Notes: a model not told the origin generated them from the letters alone. A stretch of DNA of 64,000 nucleotides from an uncultured Sedimentitalea sp. (GCA_947504115.1 CANNGH010000001.1:620001-684000); one strand, 5' to 3'; shown: positions 54,053-62,487, counted from the first letter of the stretch. A program made the numbers and translations.

Positions 54053-54997
54053 TCAACCGCTGGCTTCGCCCAATTTGTCGGCTTTTCGTGCGCCCCGCTC
54101 GCCCATCGGCTCGTCCGGGCCGGTGGTGGTGTCATAGCGTGTCTGCGCTTCCATCTCGGCGTTGATTTCGCCCCCCATCAGCACGACAAGCGCCGAGATC
54201 CACAGCCACAGCAGCAACACGACAATACCGGCCAACGATCCGAAGCTTTCGTTATATGAACTGAAATTGCTGACATAGATCGCAAAGCCCGCCGATGCCA
54301 CGATCCAGACCACGAAGGCCGTTATCGCGCCGGGCGTCACCCATTTCCACTCGGGCCGCTCGCGTGAGGGGCCGAAGGAATACATCACCGCCAGCCCCAG
54401 CAACGCCAGGATCAGCATCACGATCAGACTGCCTGCCGTCACGGCGATTTTCGTCCCCGCGCCCAACGGCAGCAGGCCGACAATAACCGGCAGGGCCAGC
54501 GTCAGACCGATGCCCATGATAAAGCCGACGATCAGCAGCAGCGTCAGCCCCAGCGTCAGTGCCTTGAGCTTGATGAAACCGCGCTTTTCTTCCTCGTCAT
54601 AGGCGACATTCAAACCTTCGATCAGGCTGCCCACGCCCTTGGACGAGGAATAGAGCGCGATGAGGATACCGACGATCGCCGCCAGGCCAAGACCCTTGGA
54701 TTCGCTTCCGGCCACCTTCTGCGCCTGACCGATGACGATCTCGCTGACATCGGCGGGCAGGAATCCCGACAGCGTGTCAAGCTGCGAGACGATGTCCGAA
54801 GGATCGAGAACCAGACCGGCGATGGCGATCACCGCGGTAATCGCCGGGAAAAGCGCGAGAAGCGCATAGAACGCGACACCCGCCGCAATCAGCGTGACGT
54901 GATCCTCCGCGATCTCGTCCTTGACGCGCATCGCGATGTCTTTCCATCCCTTCGCGGGGATGCGGGTCGGTTTCTCTGCTTCGCGGCCACGGGCCAT
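54053..54997 (-). CDS. YihY/virulence factor BrkB family membrane protein
   Basis: A 314-residue inner-membrane protein with about six helices. It has the family motifs DHVTLIAAGVAFYALLALFPAI, GLNVAYDEEEKRGFIK and WIVASAGFAIYVSNFSSYNESFGSLAG. The C-terminal tail is charged. Function is unknown; it is often linked to envelope stress. The start has AGCAGGAG upstream. It is the last gene of the coupled membrane-stress operon, separated from the DUF3618 gene by an intercistronic hairpin. Confidence 0.9.
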   Translation of the reverse strand: MARGREAEKPTRIPAKGWKDIAMRVKDEIAEDHVTLIAAGVAFYALLALFPAITAVIAIAGLVLDPSDIVSQLDTLSGFLPADVSEIVIGQAQKVAGSESKGLGLAAIVGILIALYSSSKGVGSLIEGLNVAYDEEEKRGFIKLKALTLGLTLLLIVGFIMGIGLTLALPVIVGLLPLGAGTKIAVTAGSLIVMLILALLGLAVMYSFGPSRERPEWKWVTPGAITAFVVWIVASAGFAIYVSNFSSYNESFGSLAGIVVLLLWLWISALVVLMGGEINAEMEAQTRYDTTTGPDEPMGERGARKADKLGEASG

Positions 54998-55021
54998 GGA
55001 TAACTCCTGCTGCTGGACATC

Positions 55022-55043
55022 GCCGGCCCCGCGTGGGGCCGGC
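55022..55043 (-). other. Intercistronic hairpin before the YihY gene
   Basis: GCCGGCCCC (55022-55030) and GGGGCCGGC (55035-55043) form a perfect 9-bp stem with a GCGT loop, between the DUF3618 stop and the YihY ribosome-binding site. It could reduce read-through or stabilise the upstream mRNA. Confidence 0.5.
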
Positions 55044-55052
55044 GGAGGGGGA

Positions 55053-56207
55053 TCAGGTCTTGGGTTTGCCGAGATTTTCCTTGTCGGCCTCGTCCTTGAC
55101 CGCATCGGCCACCCGCTCGCCTGCCGCCTTGGCCTTGTCGGCGGCGGCTTCGACGGCCGATTTGTCGCCGGGGGCGCGGTCGTCGATGTCTTCGCGGGTT
55201 TCCTCGGCGACCTTCTTGGCCTCGGAAAGGCCCGCCTGCGCGACCTTTGCGGCCTTGTCGCGCTCCTCTTCGTAGATGCGCTCGGCCTCTTCGAACAGCT
55301 CGTCGCTCGACGCACCCATATGCTCGTCCTCGAACCGCGTCCGGGGCAGGGCGCCCGCGATGGCGGCTCCGACCGCAAGTGCAAGCGCGCCCGCGACAAG
55401 CGGATGGTCTTCGTAGAAATCGACCGCATGATCCGCCCCGCGGCGCAGCGACCGTTCGGCCTGATGGCGCGCCTCGACAGCGCGTTCGCGGGCCGCAACG
55501 ACACGCGCGCGGGCTTCTTCACCCAGATGTTCGGTGCCTTCGCTCAGCTTGCGGCGCATGGCGTCGGCGCGTTGCTTTGCGCTGCTGGCGGCGTCGGACA
55601 GACCCGATTTGGTGCTGTCCCAAGCGTCCGCCGCCTTGTCCGAGGCGTTGCTGGCTGCGTCGGAAACGCTTCCGGCCATGGAAGAGGCCTTGGCCGAGAC
55701 CGTCGATCCGGCACCGCCCGACGAGTCCCCGTAGCTGGACGGGGAGGTCTGTTCGCGAAACGGCGGGTGGTCGGCATCGACACCGTAGGCGGGTTCGACG
55801 CCATGCGCCCATGACGGCAGGTCGCGCTGTGGCGGCGTGTGCGTCGGCGCGGGACGCCGCGAGACGGGCCGGGATCTGACCCGGGCACGGGTCCGCACCG
55901 TTCGGTCGGGCGTGTCATAATGATCGTAATCGCGATCATCGTCGTCGTGATCGCTGCGGCCATTACCAAAGATCAGCCAGGCCAGTCCGACCCCGGTGAC
56001 GGCAAGCGCGAGGGGATTGTCACGCGCGCTTTGCGCCACCGAGCGGCTGAAATCGCCGCCGTGTTCGCGCAGTTGATCGCCGACCTGCCGCACGATGCCA
56101 TCTATAGAGAACCGGTCCTGGATATCTTCCATCGACCGTTTGAGTTCGGCGCGCTCGGTTTCGATCTCGCGCTCGATTTCAGCGGGGGATTGGGTCTCAC
56201 TTGTCAT
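55053..56207 (-). CDS. DUF3618 family stress-type membrane protein
   Basis: A 384-residue protein. The N-terminal DUF3618 segment (about 1-70) has SPAEIEREIETERAELKRSMEDIQDRF followed by a helix (NPLALAVTGVGLAWLIFG). A low-complexity acidic and Arg/Pro region follows, then long Ala/Asp/Ser/Lys-rich amphipathic helix repeats (about 165-300) with one further membrane segment (LVAGALALAVGAAIAGALP). The composition recalls YqjD/ElaB-like and LEA-like proteins of osmotic stress. It overlaps the DUF1469 gene by 11 bp. Confidence 0.85.
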   Translation of the reverse strand: MTSETQSPAEIEREIETERAELKRSMEDIQDRFSIDGIVRQVGDQLREHGGDFSRSVAQSARDNPLALAVTGVGLAWLIFGNGRSDHDDDDRDYDHYDTPDRTVRTRARVRSRPVSRRPAPTHTPPQRDLPSWAHGVEPAYGVDADHPPFREQTSPSSYGDSSGGAGSTVSAKASSMAGSVSDAASNASDKAADAWDSTKSGLSDAASSAKQRADAMRRKLSEGTEHLGEEARARVVAARERAVEARHQAERSLRRGADHAVDFYEDHPLVAGALALAVGAAIAGALPRTRFEDEHMGASSDELFEEAERIYEEERDKAAKVAQAGLSEAKKVAEETREDIDDRAPGDKSAVEAAADKAKAAGERVADAVKDEADKENLGKPKT

Positions 56208-56601
56208 TGTAAACCTCCTTGACGGCTTTTGCGTCGCGTTGAACATTCTTCGCCGTTCTGGTGGGGGCCAGGCTGGACAGCTTCAGGTCGCTCAGTCCCT
56301 TGCTCATCAGCGCAAAGGCGATGACGGCAAGCGCCACGCCCACGATCAGCGCGCTCCAGCCCGCTTCGAGTCCGGCTTCGGTCAGTGCGGCCACCAGTGC
56401 CGCGCTCAGCACGTTCAGGGCGGTCAGCGCGATGACAGCTGCCCCGACAAGCAAACCGATCGCGACCCCTGCCTTGGACAGGTTCTCGCTGATCTCGGCG
56501 CGGGCCAGATCAACCTCCTTGCGCACCAGCGTGCTGACATGGTCCAGAACATCGGTGAACATTCCGGTGGTGGTCTTGTGTGTCTCGGGATCGGTGCTCA
56601 T
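56197..56601 (-). CDS. Phage-holin-superfamily-like protein (DUF1469, YqjE-like)
   Basis: A 134-residue membrane protein. An amphipathic N-terminus (VLDHVSTLVRKEVDLARAEISENLSKA) precedes two helices (about 46-72 and 80-102). This is typical of DUF1469/YqjE proteins, which accompany YqjD-like ribosome- or membrane-associated stress proteins. The start overlaps the stop of the upstream gene (ATGA), and the stop overlaps the DUF3618 start. Confidence 0.87.
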   Translation of the reverse strand: MSTDPETHKTTTGMFTDVLDHVSTLVRKEVDLARAEISENLSKAGVAIGLLVGAAVIALTALNVLSAALVAALTEAGLEAGWSALIVGVALAVIAFALMSKGLSDLKLSSLAPTRTAKNVQRDAKAVKEVYNDK

Positions 56602-57131
56602 GCCGTGCCTCCTGTCGATTTCGGGGTGGCGGGGACGGGTTGTGCCGGTGCGGAGGGCGAATGGCCGCGCGTATGCGTCGTGCTGCCCGCGTGGCCATCC
56701 GTCGATGCCTTGGCAAAGCGCGTCGCAGCAAAGCCGACCAGCGCGGCCCCGCCCAGGAAGGCCAGCGGGTTGCGGCGGGCGAAATCGCTGATGTCGCGCG
56801 CTGCCTCGCCCAGATCCTTGTTGCGGATCGTGTCCGAGGCGTCGGCCAGTCCTTCGGCGATCTGGCCCAGCGTGCGTTCCTGCGGCGAACCGCTGCGCAA
56901 TTCGCCCGCGGCCGTGCGCAGGGCCGACGCGAAGTCCGAGACCTCTTCGGCCATGCTGTCGCGGGCCGCCCCGGCGCGGGCGGCTGCCTCGGCCTTGGCG
57001 CTGTCGGCCATATCCTTGGCGGTCTGTTTCACGTCCGCTGCCGCATCGGAAGCGACATCGGCTGCGTGTTGTTGGTCGGCGCTTGTTCCGGCGCCGGGTG
57101 TTGTCGGTTTCATCTCGGTCTCCATTCTCAT
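56598..57131 (-). CDS. YqjD/ElaB-like (DUF883-type) membrane-stress protein
   Basis: A 177-residue protein. An Ala/Asp/Lys-rich amphipathic helix (about 25-110) includes AADVKQTAKDMADSAKAEAA. It is followed by DISDFARRNPLAFLGGAALVGFAATRF, the single C-terminal helix arrangement of YqjD-like proteins, and then a Pro/Thr/Ser tail. The ATG at 57131 overlaps the stop of the 22-residue peptide (ATGA); an ATG at 57113 with GGAG upstream is an equally possible start. Probably protects or tethers ribosomes or membranes in stress. Confidence 0.78.
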   Translation of the reverse strand: MRMETEMKPTTPGAGTSADQQHAADVASDAAADVKQTAKDMADSAKAEAAARAGAARDSMAEEVSDFASALRTAAGELRSGSPQERTLGQIAEGLADASDTIRNKDLGEAARDISDFARRNPLAFLGGAALVGFAATRFAKASTDGHAGSTTHTRGHSPSAPAQPVPATPKSTGGTA

Positions 57132-57196
57132 GCGATCAGGTTCAGAAGGGCCAGAACAACGACGATCAGGCCGATCAGGTAAAAGATGCCGTACAT
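57128..57196 (-). CDS. 22-residue single-helix membrane peptide
   Basis: A short reading frame too small for usual gene finders. It has the ribosome-binding site AGAGGAG 7 nt before the ATG at 57196. The product starts MYGIFYLIGL and continues with an all-hydrophobic V/L run ending in NLIA, i.e. one membrane helix. Its stop overlaps the ATG of the next gene (ATGA), the coupling used throughout this operon. Function unknown. It may be a leader that couples translation or a genuine membrane micropeptide. Confidence 0.6.
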   Translation of the reverse strand: MYGIFYLIGLIVVVLALLNLIA

Positions 57197-57228
57197 CTCG
57201 AACTCCTCTTGGGTCGGTGTGGAGGGGC

Positions 57229-57254
57229 AACTTGCCGCAACGCCATCGGGTTCC
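57229..57254 (-). promoter_or_regulatory. GGAAC-N18-GTT stress-type promoter motif, minus strand
   Basis: On the minus strand, GGAAC (57254-57250) is followed after 18 bases by GTT (57231-57229), 33 bp before the micropeptide start. It fits the EcfG-like general-stress promoter pattern and the stress-protein content of the operon it precedes. Confidence 0.45.
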
Positions 57255-57261
57255 CGCTTCT

Positions 57262-57277
57262 TGACATGGTTTTGTCA
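57262..57277. promoter_or_regulatory. Inverted repeat TGACA-N6-TGTCA in the divergent promoter region
   Basis: Perfect 5-bp arms around six bases, placed between the membrane-stress operon (minus) and ttrB (plus). The regulator is unknown; spacing does not fit FNR. It sits just upstream of the minus-strand GGAAC element. Confidence 0.4.
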
Positions 57278-57349
57278 GCTTGCAGGCAGCGAATCGGCCC
57301 GATGTCGAGTCATGCGTTTTTTGCATGGCGGCCAGCCGCGCAGCGGCCT

Positions 57350-57363
57350 TTGCGCTGGATCAA
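57350..57363 (+). promoter_or_regulatory. FNR/CRP-family-like site upstream of ttrB
   Basis: TTGCG-N4-ATCAA matches 8 of 10 defined positions of the FNR consensus TTGAT-N4-ATCAA, with a perfect right half. It is about 73 bp before the ttrB start. Anaerobic FNR control is established for tetrathionate reductase in enteric bacteria. Confidence 0.4.
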
Positions 57364-57435
57364 ACCCCCAAGGGGCGCTGTCGGCTAGAAGAGTTCGAAA
57401 CAGAATGAACCGCGAACATAAAAGGGGGCTTTGCC

Positions 57436-58215
57436 ATGGATCTTGCCCGACGCCTATTCATGACCCAGACTGCCCGGCTGACCGCCGGGGCGGCCTTCAT
57501 GCCGCTTGCCGGGGTGGCGCAGGCCGGTATCAACGACCAGCCGCCGCGCCGCGGGGGCGATCCCGCGAAACGCTATGCGATGCTGATCGACCTGCGCCGC
57601 TGCATCGGCTGTCAGGCCTGCACCGTGTCCTGCCATATCGAGAACGCCGCGCCGCTGGGGAAATTCCGCACCATCGTGTCGCAATACGAGGTCGAGAACG
57701 AGGAAACCGGCGAACTGGCGCAATTCATGCTGCCGCGCCTGTGCAACCATTGCGACAACCCGCCCTGCGTGCCGGTCTGCCCGGTGCAGGCGACGTTCCA
57801 GCGCGAGGACGGCATCGTCGTGGTGGATGCGGACCGTTGCGTCGGCTGCGCCTATTGCGTGCAGGCCTGCCCCTATGACGCGCGGTTCATCAACGAGCGC
57901 ACCCAGACGGCGGACAAATGCACCTTTTGCGCCCACCGTCTTGAGGCGGGATTGCTGCCCGCCTGCGTCGAAAGCTGCGTCGGCGGCGCGCGCATCATCG
58001 GCGACATGAACGATCCCGACAGCCAGATCAGCCGGATGATCGACGAACATTTCGACGAACTGAAAGTGCTGCAGCCGGAAAAGAACACCGTGCCGCATGT
58101 GTTTTATCTGGGCATGGACGAACGCTTCATCGACCGTCCGCAGGCCGCACCCGGCCTCTGGGACGTGCGCGACCATGACGGTCAGGAAATGGGGTATGAA
58201 TATGCAGAGCATTGA
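57436..58215 (+). CDS. ttrB: Tetrathionate reductase-type iron-sulfur subunit TtrB
   Basis: A 259-residue periplasmic ferredoxin subunit with an N-terminal signal (DLARRLFMTQ, Tat-like, then a hydrophobic core ending AGVAQAG). It has four 4Fe-4S cysteine groups (CIGCQACTVSC, CNHCDNPPCVPVC, CVGCAYCVQAC, CTFC with CVESC). It carries electrons between the membrane subunit and the Mo subunit. The order ttrB-ttrC-ttrA is the classical one. The ATG at 57436 has AAAGGGGG upstream. Confidence 0.88.
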   Translation: MDLARRLFMTQTARLTAGAAFMPLAGVAQAGINDQPPRRGGDPAKRYAMLIDLRRCIGCQACTVSCHIENAAPLGKFRTIVSQYEVENEETGELAQFMLPRLCNHCDNPPCVPVCPVQATFQREDGIVVVDADRCVGCAYCVQACPYDARFINERTQTADKCTFCAHRLEAGLLPACVESCVGGARIIGDMNDPDSQISRMIDEHFDELKVLQPEKNTVPHVFYLGMDERFIDRPQAAPGLWDVRDHDGQEMGYEYAEH

Positions 58216-59392
58216 GTTGATCGCACCGCGCTACCAACTGGCCTGGCAGCCCTGGGCGGTGCAGTATTTCTTTCTCGTGGCGCTGTCCTACACGACGCTG
58301 TGGCTGGCCTTGCCGGGCGCGGTGTTCGGGGTCCAGCGTTGGAAGCCCGCGGCTCGGCTGGCGCTTGTGGCCGCTGCCTCCACCGCCATCGTCGCGCCGG
58401 TATCGCTGCTGGCGGACCTGCACCAGCCGCTGCGGTTCTGGCATTTCTATGCGCATTTCACGCCGTGGTCGTGGATGTCGCTGGGCTCGATCGGCATGCC
58501 GCTGTTCGTGGTTCTGACGCTGGCGCTGGCCTGGCTGGTCTGGCGCGAACCCATGGCCGAGCGCGCGCAAGAGCAGGGTTTCGTCGGTTGGGTCGCACGG
58601 ATCGCGCGGCTGGGCGATTGGGTCAGCCCGCGCTGGCTGATCGTGCTGACCGGTCTCGGGGCCTTTGCCGCATCGCTGTTCGTTGCGCTTTATACCGGCT
58701 ACGAGGTCGCCGTGCTGAAGGGCCGGCCGCTGTGGCATACCGATTTCCTGCCGGTGATGTTCGTCGTGACTGGGCTGATCGGCGCGGCGGGCCTGCTGCT
58801 CGTGCTCGACCGGTTCACCGGCACCCGCGCCGCCGATCTGCGCGCCGATCCCGCGCTGGCGGACGCGCCGCGCGACCGGCCGTTCTCGCGCCAGATGCTG
58901 AAGGTGCTGCTGATCGCCTGCCTGCTGGCCGGCGGAACGGCGGCGGCGTGGTTCGGTGTTGGCCTGACGCAGCGCGACCCTTCGGTGGCGGCGGCGCTGG
59001 ATTCGGTCCAGACCAATCCCGACTGGCGCTGGACGACGTTCCGCGCCGTGGGTGCGGGGGGCGTGCTGTTCCTGGCCGTGCTGATCCTGCTGCTGCGCCC
59101 GCGCATCCGTGGCTTTGGCTGGGTTCTCGGGCTGATGGCGTTGCATACGGCATGGATGTTCCGCTGGGTCGTGCTGATGAACGTGCAGACCGTGCAGCGC
59201 CAGACCGCCGGTTTCAGCGAATACAGCCTGTCGCTGGGATCGTCCGGCCTGCTGGGCATCATCGGCAGTTTCGGACTGTGGCTGGCCGTTCTGATGCTGA
59301 TCGACATTTTCGTTCCGTGGCGCGCCGCGTTGGGCGGTGCCGCGGAGCCCTCCGTTTCCTCCGACATAAAAGGAGTTCCTTCTCATGGATAA
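58202..59392 (+). CDS. ttrC: NrfD/TtrC-type membrane subunit
   Basis: A 396-residue NrfD-family protein with about nine helices; LLADLHQPLRFWHFYAHFTPWSWMSLGS and LYTGYEVAVLKGRPLWHTDFLPVMF are characteristic segments. It oxidises membrane quinol and passes electrons to TtrB. It is longer than enteric TtrC (about 340). The start overlaps the ttrB stop by 14 bp; an ATG two codons earlier (58196) is possible. The stop overlaps ttrA. Confidence 0.87.
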   Translation: MQSIELIAPRYQLAWQPWAVQYFFLVALSYTTLWLALPGAVFGVQRWKPAARLALVAAASTAIVAPVSLLADLHQPLRFWHFYAHFTPWSWMSLGSIGMPLFVVLTLALAWLVWREPMAERAQEQGFVGWVARIARLGDWVSPRWLIVLTGLGAFAASLFVALYTGYEVAVLKGRPLWHTDFLPVMFVVTGLIGAAGLLLVLDRFTGTRAADLRADPALADAPRDRPFSRQMLKVLLIACLLAGGTAAAWFGVGLTQRDPSVAAALDSVQTNPDWRWTTFRAVGAGGVLFLAVLILLLRPRIRGFGWVLGLMALHTAWMFRWVVLMNVQTVQRQTAGFSEYSLSLGSSGLLGIIGSFGLWLAVLMLIDIFVPWRAALGGAAEPSVSSDIKGVPSHG

Positions 59393-62300
59393 GACCCGTC
59401 GCAGAATGGTGCAGGGTGGCGTTGCCGTCGCCGGCACCGCAACCTTTGCCGCCGGATATGCCGGTCCGCTGGAAAAGATGGCCCGCGGCGTCACCGGAAG
59501 TTCGGGCGAAAAGCCCGCCCATCCGATCTATGGCAACGCGCTGGCCCCCGAATACAGGGTCGATCTGGCCAGCGGCGAACTGGAGCTGAATCCCGATCAG
59601 CGCGTCGCCTTCACGGTCTGCTATGGCTGCACCACGAAATGCGGCGTGCGGGTGCGCATCGACAACCACACCGACGAGGTGCTGCGGGTGTCGGGCAACC
59701 CCTATCATCCGCTTTCGGCGGACGCGCATCTGGACGAGACCATGCCGGTCAAGGATGCGCTGCGCTGCGTGTCGGCCTTTGACGGCAAGGGGCAAATGAA
59801 TCGCTCGACCGCCTGCGCGCGGGGCAATGCGATGATCGCGCAGATCGACAGCGAACACCGCGTGACCAAGGTTCTGAAACGCGCCGGCAAGCGGGGCGGC
59901 GGCGAATGGATCAGCATCCCGTTCGAGCAGGCCATCGAGGAGATCTGCGAAGGCGGCGACCTGTTCGGCGAAGGCCATGTCGATGGCTTGCGCGCGCTGA
60001 ACGATTACGACACGCCGGTGGATCCGGACGCGCCCGAGCTGGGGCCGAAAACCAACCAGCTTCTGGTGATGGAGGCTACCGATTACGGTCGCTCGGCGGT
60101 GCTGAAACGGTTCGCGTTCAACGCATTCGGCACGCGCAATTACGGCCATCACGGGTCGTATTGCGGTCTGGCCTTCCGCATGGGCTCGGGCGCGGTAATG
60201 AACGATCTGGCCAAGAACGCCCACGTCAAACCGGATTTCTCCAACGCGGAATTTGCCCTGTTCATCGGCACGGCTCCCAGTCAGGCGGGCAACCCGTTCA
60301 AGCGGCAGGGGCGGCTGATCGCCGATGCCCGCGTCAACGGGCTGGATTACGTGGTGGTGGACCCGGCGCTGAACGCGTCGGTGGTGAATTCGGCGCAAGG
60401 CTCGAACTGGGTGCCGGTGCGCCCCGCATCGGACAGTGCGCTGGCGATGGCGCTGATCCAGTGGCTGCTGGAAAACGACGGGTATTCCGCCGATTTCCTG
60501 TCCTTGCCCAGCCAGCAGGCTGCCGACGCGGCGGACGATACCGGCCACACCAACGCCACTCATCTGGTCGTGACCGAGGAAGGTCATCCGCTGAACGGGC
60601 GTTTCCTGCGCAAATCCGATCTCGGACTGGCCGAGGCCGAGGCCGACAATGACGGCCCCATGGTTCTGGCGGAGGGCAGCTTGACGCCTGCCGACACTGC
60701 CGCGCGCGGCGACCTGTTCGTCGAGACGCAGGTGGAGCTGCCGGATGGCACATCGGTCGCAGTCGCGTCCAGCCTGACCTTGCTGCGCCAGTCCGCGAAC
60801 GAGCGGACGCTGGCGGAGCTGGCCGCCGAATGTGGCATCCCCGAGGGCCGCATCATCGACATCGCGCAGCGGTTCAAGGCCGCCGGACGCCGCGCTGTGG
60901 CGGATTGTCATGGCGGCATGATGCACGCCACCGGCTTTTACGCCGCGTTCGGGATCCAGACCCTGAACCTGTTGTCGGGATCGTTCAACCACAAAGGCGG
61001 CGCGGCCCATGGCGGCGGCAGCTTCAACGGCGTGGGCGATGGTCCGCGTTATGATCTGGCCGGCTTTCCCGACATGCGCAAACCCAAGGGCGTGTTCCTG
61101 TCGCGCTCGAAATTCCCTTACGAGAAGTCGTCGGAATACAAGACCAGGGTGGCGGCGGGCGAGAATCCCTATCCGGCCAAGGCACCCTGGCGCAAGCTGG
61201 CGCCGCCGGTTCTGACCGAGCATCTGCTGTCGGCGCTGGACGGTTATCCCTATCCGATCAAGGCGGTGATCGGCTGCATGGCCAACCCGATCTACGGGCA
61301 GGCCGGGCTGCGCGATGCCATCGTGGAAAAGCTGCGCGATCCCGCCAAGCTGCCGCTTTACGTGTCCGTGGACGGGTTCATCAACGAAACCAATGCCTTC
61401 GCCGACTATATCATCCCCGATTCGGTCATGTACGAGGTCTGGGGATTTACCGGCGCCTGGTCCGGCAATCTGACCAGGATGACCACGGCCTGCTGGCCTG
61501 TGATCGAACCGCGTCAGGTCAAGACCGCCGGGGGCGATCCGGTCAGCATGGAGACGTTCTTTATCGCGCTCGCCAAGCGTCTCGGTCTGGCCGGGTTCGG
61601 TGAAAACGCGATTGCCGCCGCTGATGGCACCCTGCACCCGTTGAACCGTGCCGAGGATTTCTATCTGCGCGCCGGGGCCAACATCGCGTTCCAGGGCGAT
61701 ACGCTGCCCGCCGCGACACCCGAGGACGTGGCCCATTCCGGAATCGCATCGCTGATGCCCCGGATCGAGGCGACATTGCCCGAGGACGAGCGCGGGCCGG
61801 TCGCGCATCTTTACTCGCGCGGCGGACGGTTCCAGCCACACACGGCCGCCTATGACGGCGACAAGCTGGGCAACCGGTGGACGCGGACGCTGTGCCTTTA
61901 CAGCGAAGAGGTCGCCAGCGCCATCGACAGCGAAACCGGCCGGCACCTGCGCGGCGTGCCGTGCTTCCAGCGCGCCGCCCTGTCCGACGGCACGCCCATG
62001 CGCGAGGTCTATCCCGAGCAGGATTGGCCGCTGCTGGCGTTCTCGTTCAAGTCGAACATGATCAACTCCTACTCGGCCGGGCTGGACCGGCTGCGCATGA
62101 TCAAGCCCAACAATCCGGTGATGGTGAACACGATCGATGCCCGCCGCGCCGGGGTCGAACATGGCGATACGATCGAGATCGAAAGCCCCGGCGGCAAGGT
62201 GATAGGCGTCGCGCTGGTCAGCGACGGTGTGGCGCGCGGGGCGCTGGGGATCGAACACGGGTTCGGCCACCGCGAACTGGGCGCGGCGCAACACATGATC

Positions 62301-62477
62301 GACGGCAAGGCCCATAGCGGAAATCCGTTCGTGGGGGCCGGAGTGAACGTGAACGATCTGGGATTCCCCGATCCGACCCGCCGCGTTGCCGGCACGTGGC
62401 TGGAACCGGTCAGCGGCGCCGCCGTCCGCCAGGGCCTGCCGGTGCGCATCCGCAAGGTCGCCGACGTCGCCGCCTGA
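59385..62477 (+). CDS. ttrA: Tetrathionate reductase-type molybdopterin subunit TtrA
   Basis: A 1030-residue DMSO-reductase-family enzyme with a twin-arginine signal (KTRRRMVQGG). The 4Fe-4S ligands are C79, C82, C86 and C144. The Mo ligand candidate is C260 in HGSYCGLAFRMGSGA. Segments EGGDLFGEGHVDGLRAL, GPKTNQLLV, GNPFKRQGR and VNVNDLGFPDPTR fit TtrA closely and PhsA/SoeA less well. It would reduce tetrathionate to thiosulfate in the periplasm. A related sulfur substrate or the reverse reaction cannot be excluded. No ttrRS two-component genes are present. Confidence 0.87.
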   Translation: MDKTRRRMVQGGVAVAGTATFAAGYAGPLEKMARGVTGSSGEKPAHPIYGNALAPEYRVDLASGELELNPDQRVAFTVCYGCTTKCGVRVRIDNHTDEVLRVSGNPYHPLSADAHLDETMPVKDALRCVSAFDGKGQMNRSTACARGNAMIAQIDSEHRVTKVLKRAGKRGGGEWISIPFEQAIEEICEGGDLFGEGHVDGLRALNDYDTPVDPDAPELGPKTNQLLVMEATDYGRSAVLKRFAFNAFGTRNYGHHGSYCGLAFRMGSGAVMNDLAKNAHVKPDFSNAEFALFIGTAPSQAGNPFKRQGRLIADARVNGLDYVVVDPALNASVVNSAQGSNWVPVRPASDSALAMALIQWLLENDGYSADFLSLPSQQAADAADDTGHTNATHLVVTEEGHPLNGRFLRKSDLGLAEAEADNDGPMVLAEGSLTPADTAARGDLFVETQVELPDGTSVAVASSLTLLRQSANERTLAELAAECGIPEGRIIDIAQRFKAAGRRAVADCHGGMMHATGFYAAFGIQTLNLLSGSFNHKGGAAHGGGSFNGVGDGPRYDLAGFPDMRKPKGVFLSRSKFPYEKSSEYKTRVAAGENPYPAKAPWRKLAPPVLTEHLLSALDGYPYPIKAVIGCMANPIYGQAGLRDAIVEKLRDPAKLPLYVSVDGFINETNAFADYIIPDSVMYEVWGFTGAWSGNLTRMTTACWPVIEPRQVKTAGGDPVSMETFFIALAKRLGLAGFGENAIAAADGTLHPLNRAEDFYLRAGANIAFQGDTLPAATPEDVAHSGIASLMPRIEATLPEDERGPVAHLYSRGGRFQPHTAAYDGDKLGNRWTRTLCLYSEEVASAIDSETGRHLRGVPCFQRAALSDGTPMREVYPEQDWPLLAFSFKSNMINSYSAGLDRLRMIKPNNPVMVNTIDARRAGVEHGDTIEIESPGGKVIGVALVSDGVARGALGIEHGFGHRELGAAQHMIDGKAHSGNPFVGAGVNVNDLGFPDPTRRVAGTWLEPVSGAAVRQGLPVRIRKVADVAA

Positions 62478-62487
62478 CATACGCTTT

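Noticed and set aside
57261-57277. FNR site at TTGACATGGTTTTGTCA
   Set aside because: The half-sites are separated by the wrong distance for FNR (TTGAT-N4-ATCAA) and do not end in ATCAA; kept only as an unassigned inverted repeat.
59385-62477. Molybdoprotein as SoeA (sulfite dehydrogenase) or PhsA (thiosulfate reductase)
   Set aside because: Length (1030), the EGGDLFGEGHVDGLRA and GNPFKRQ segments and the B-C-A gene order fit TtrA better; retained as an alternative in the entry.
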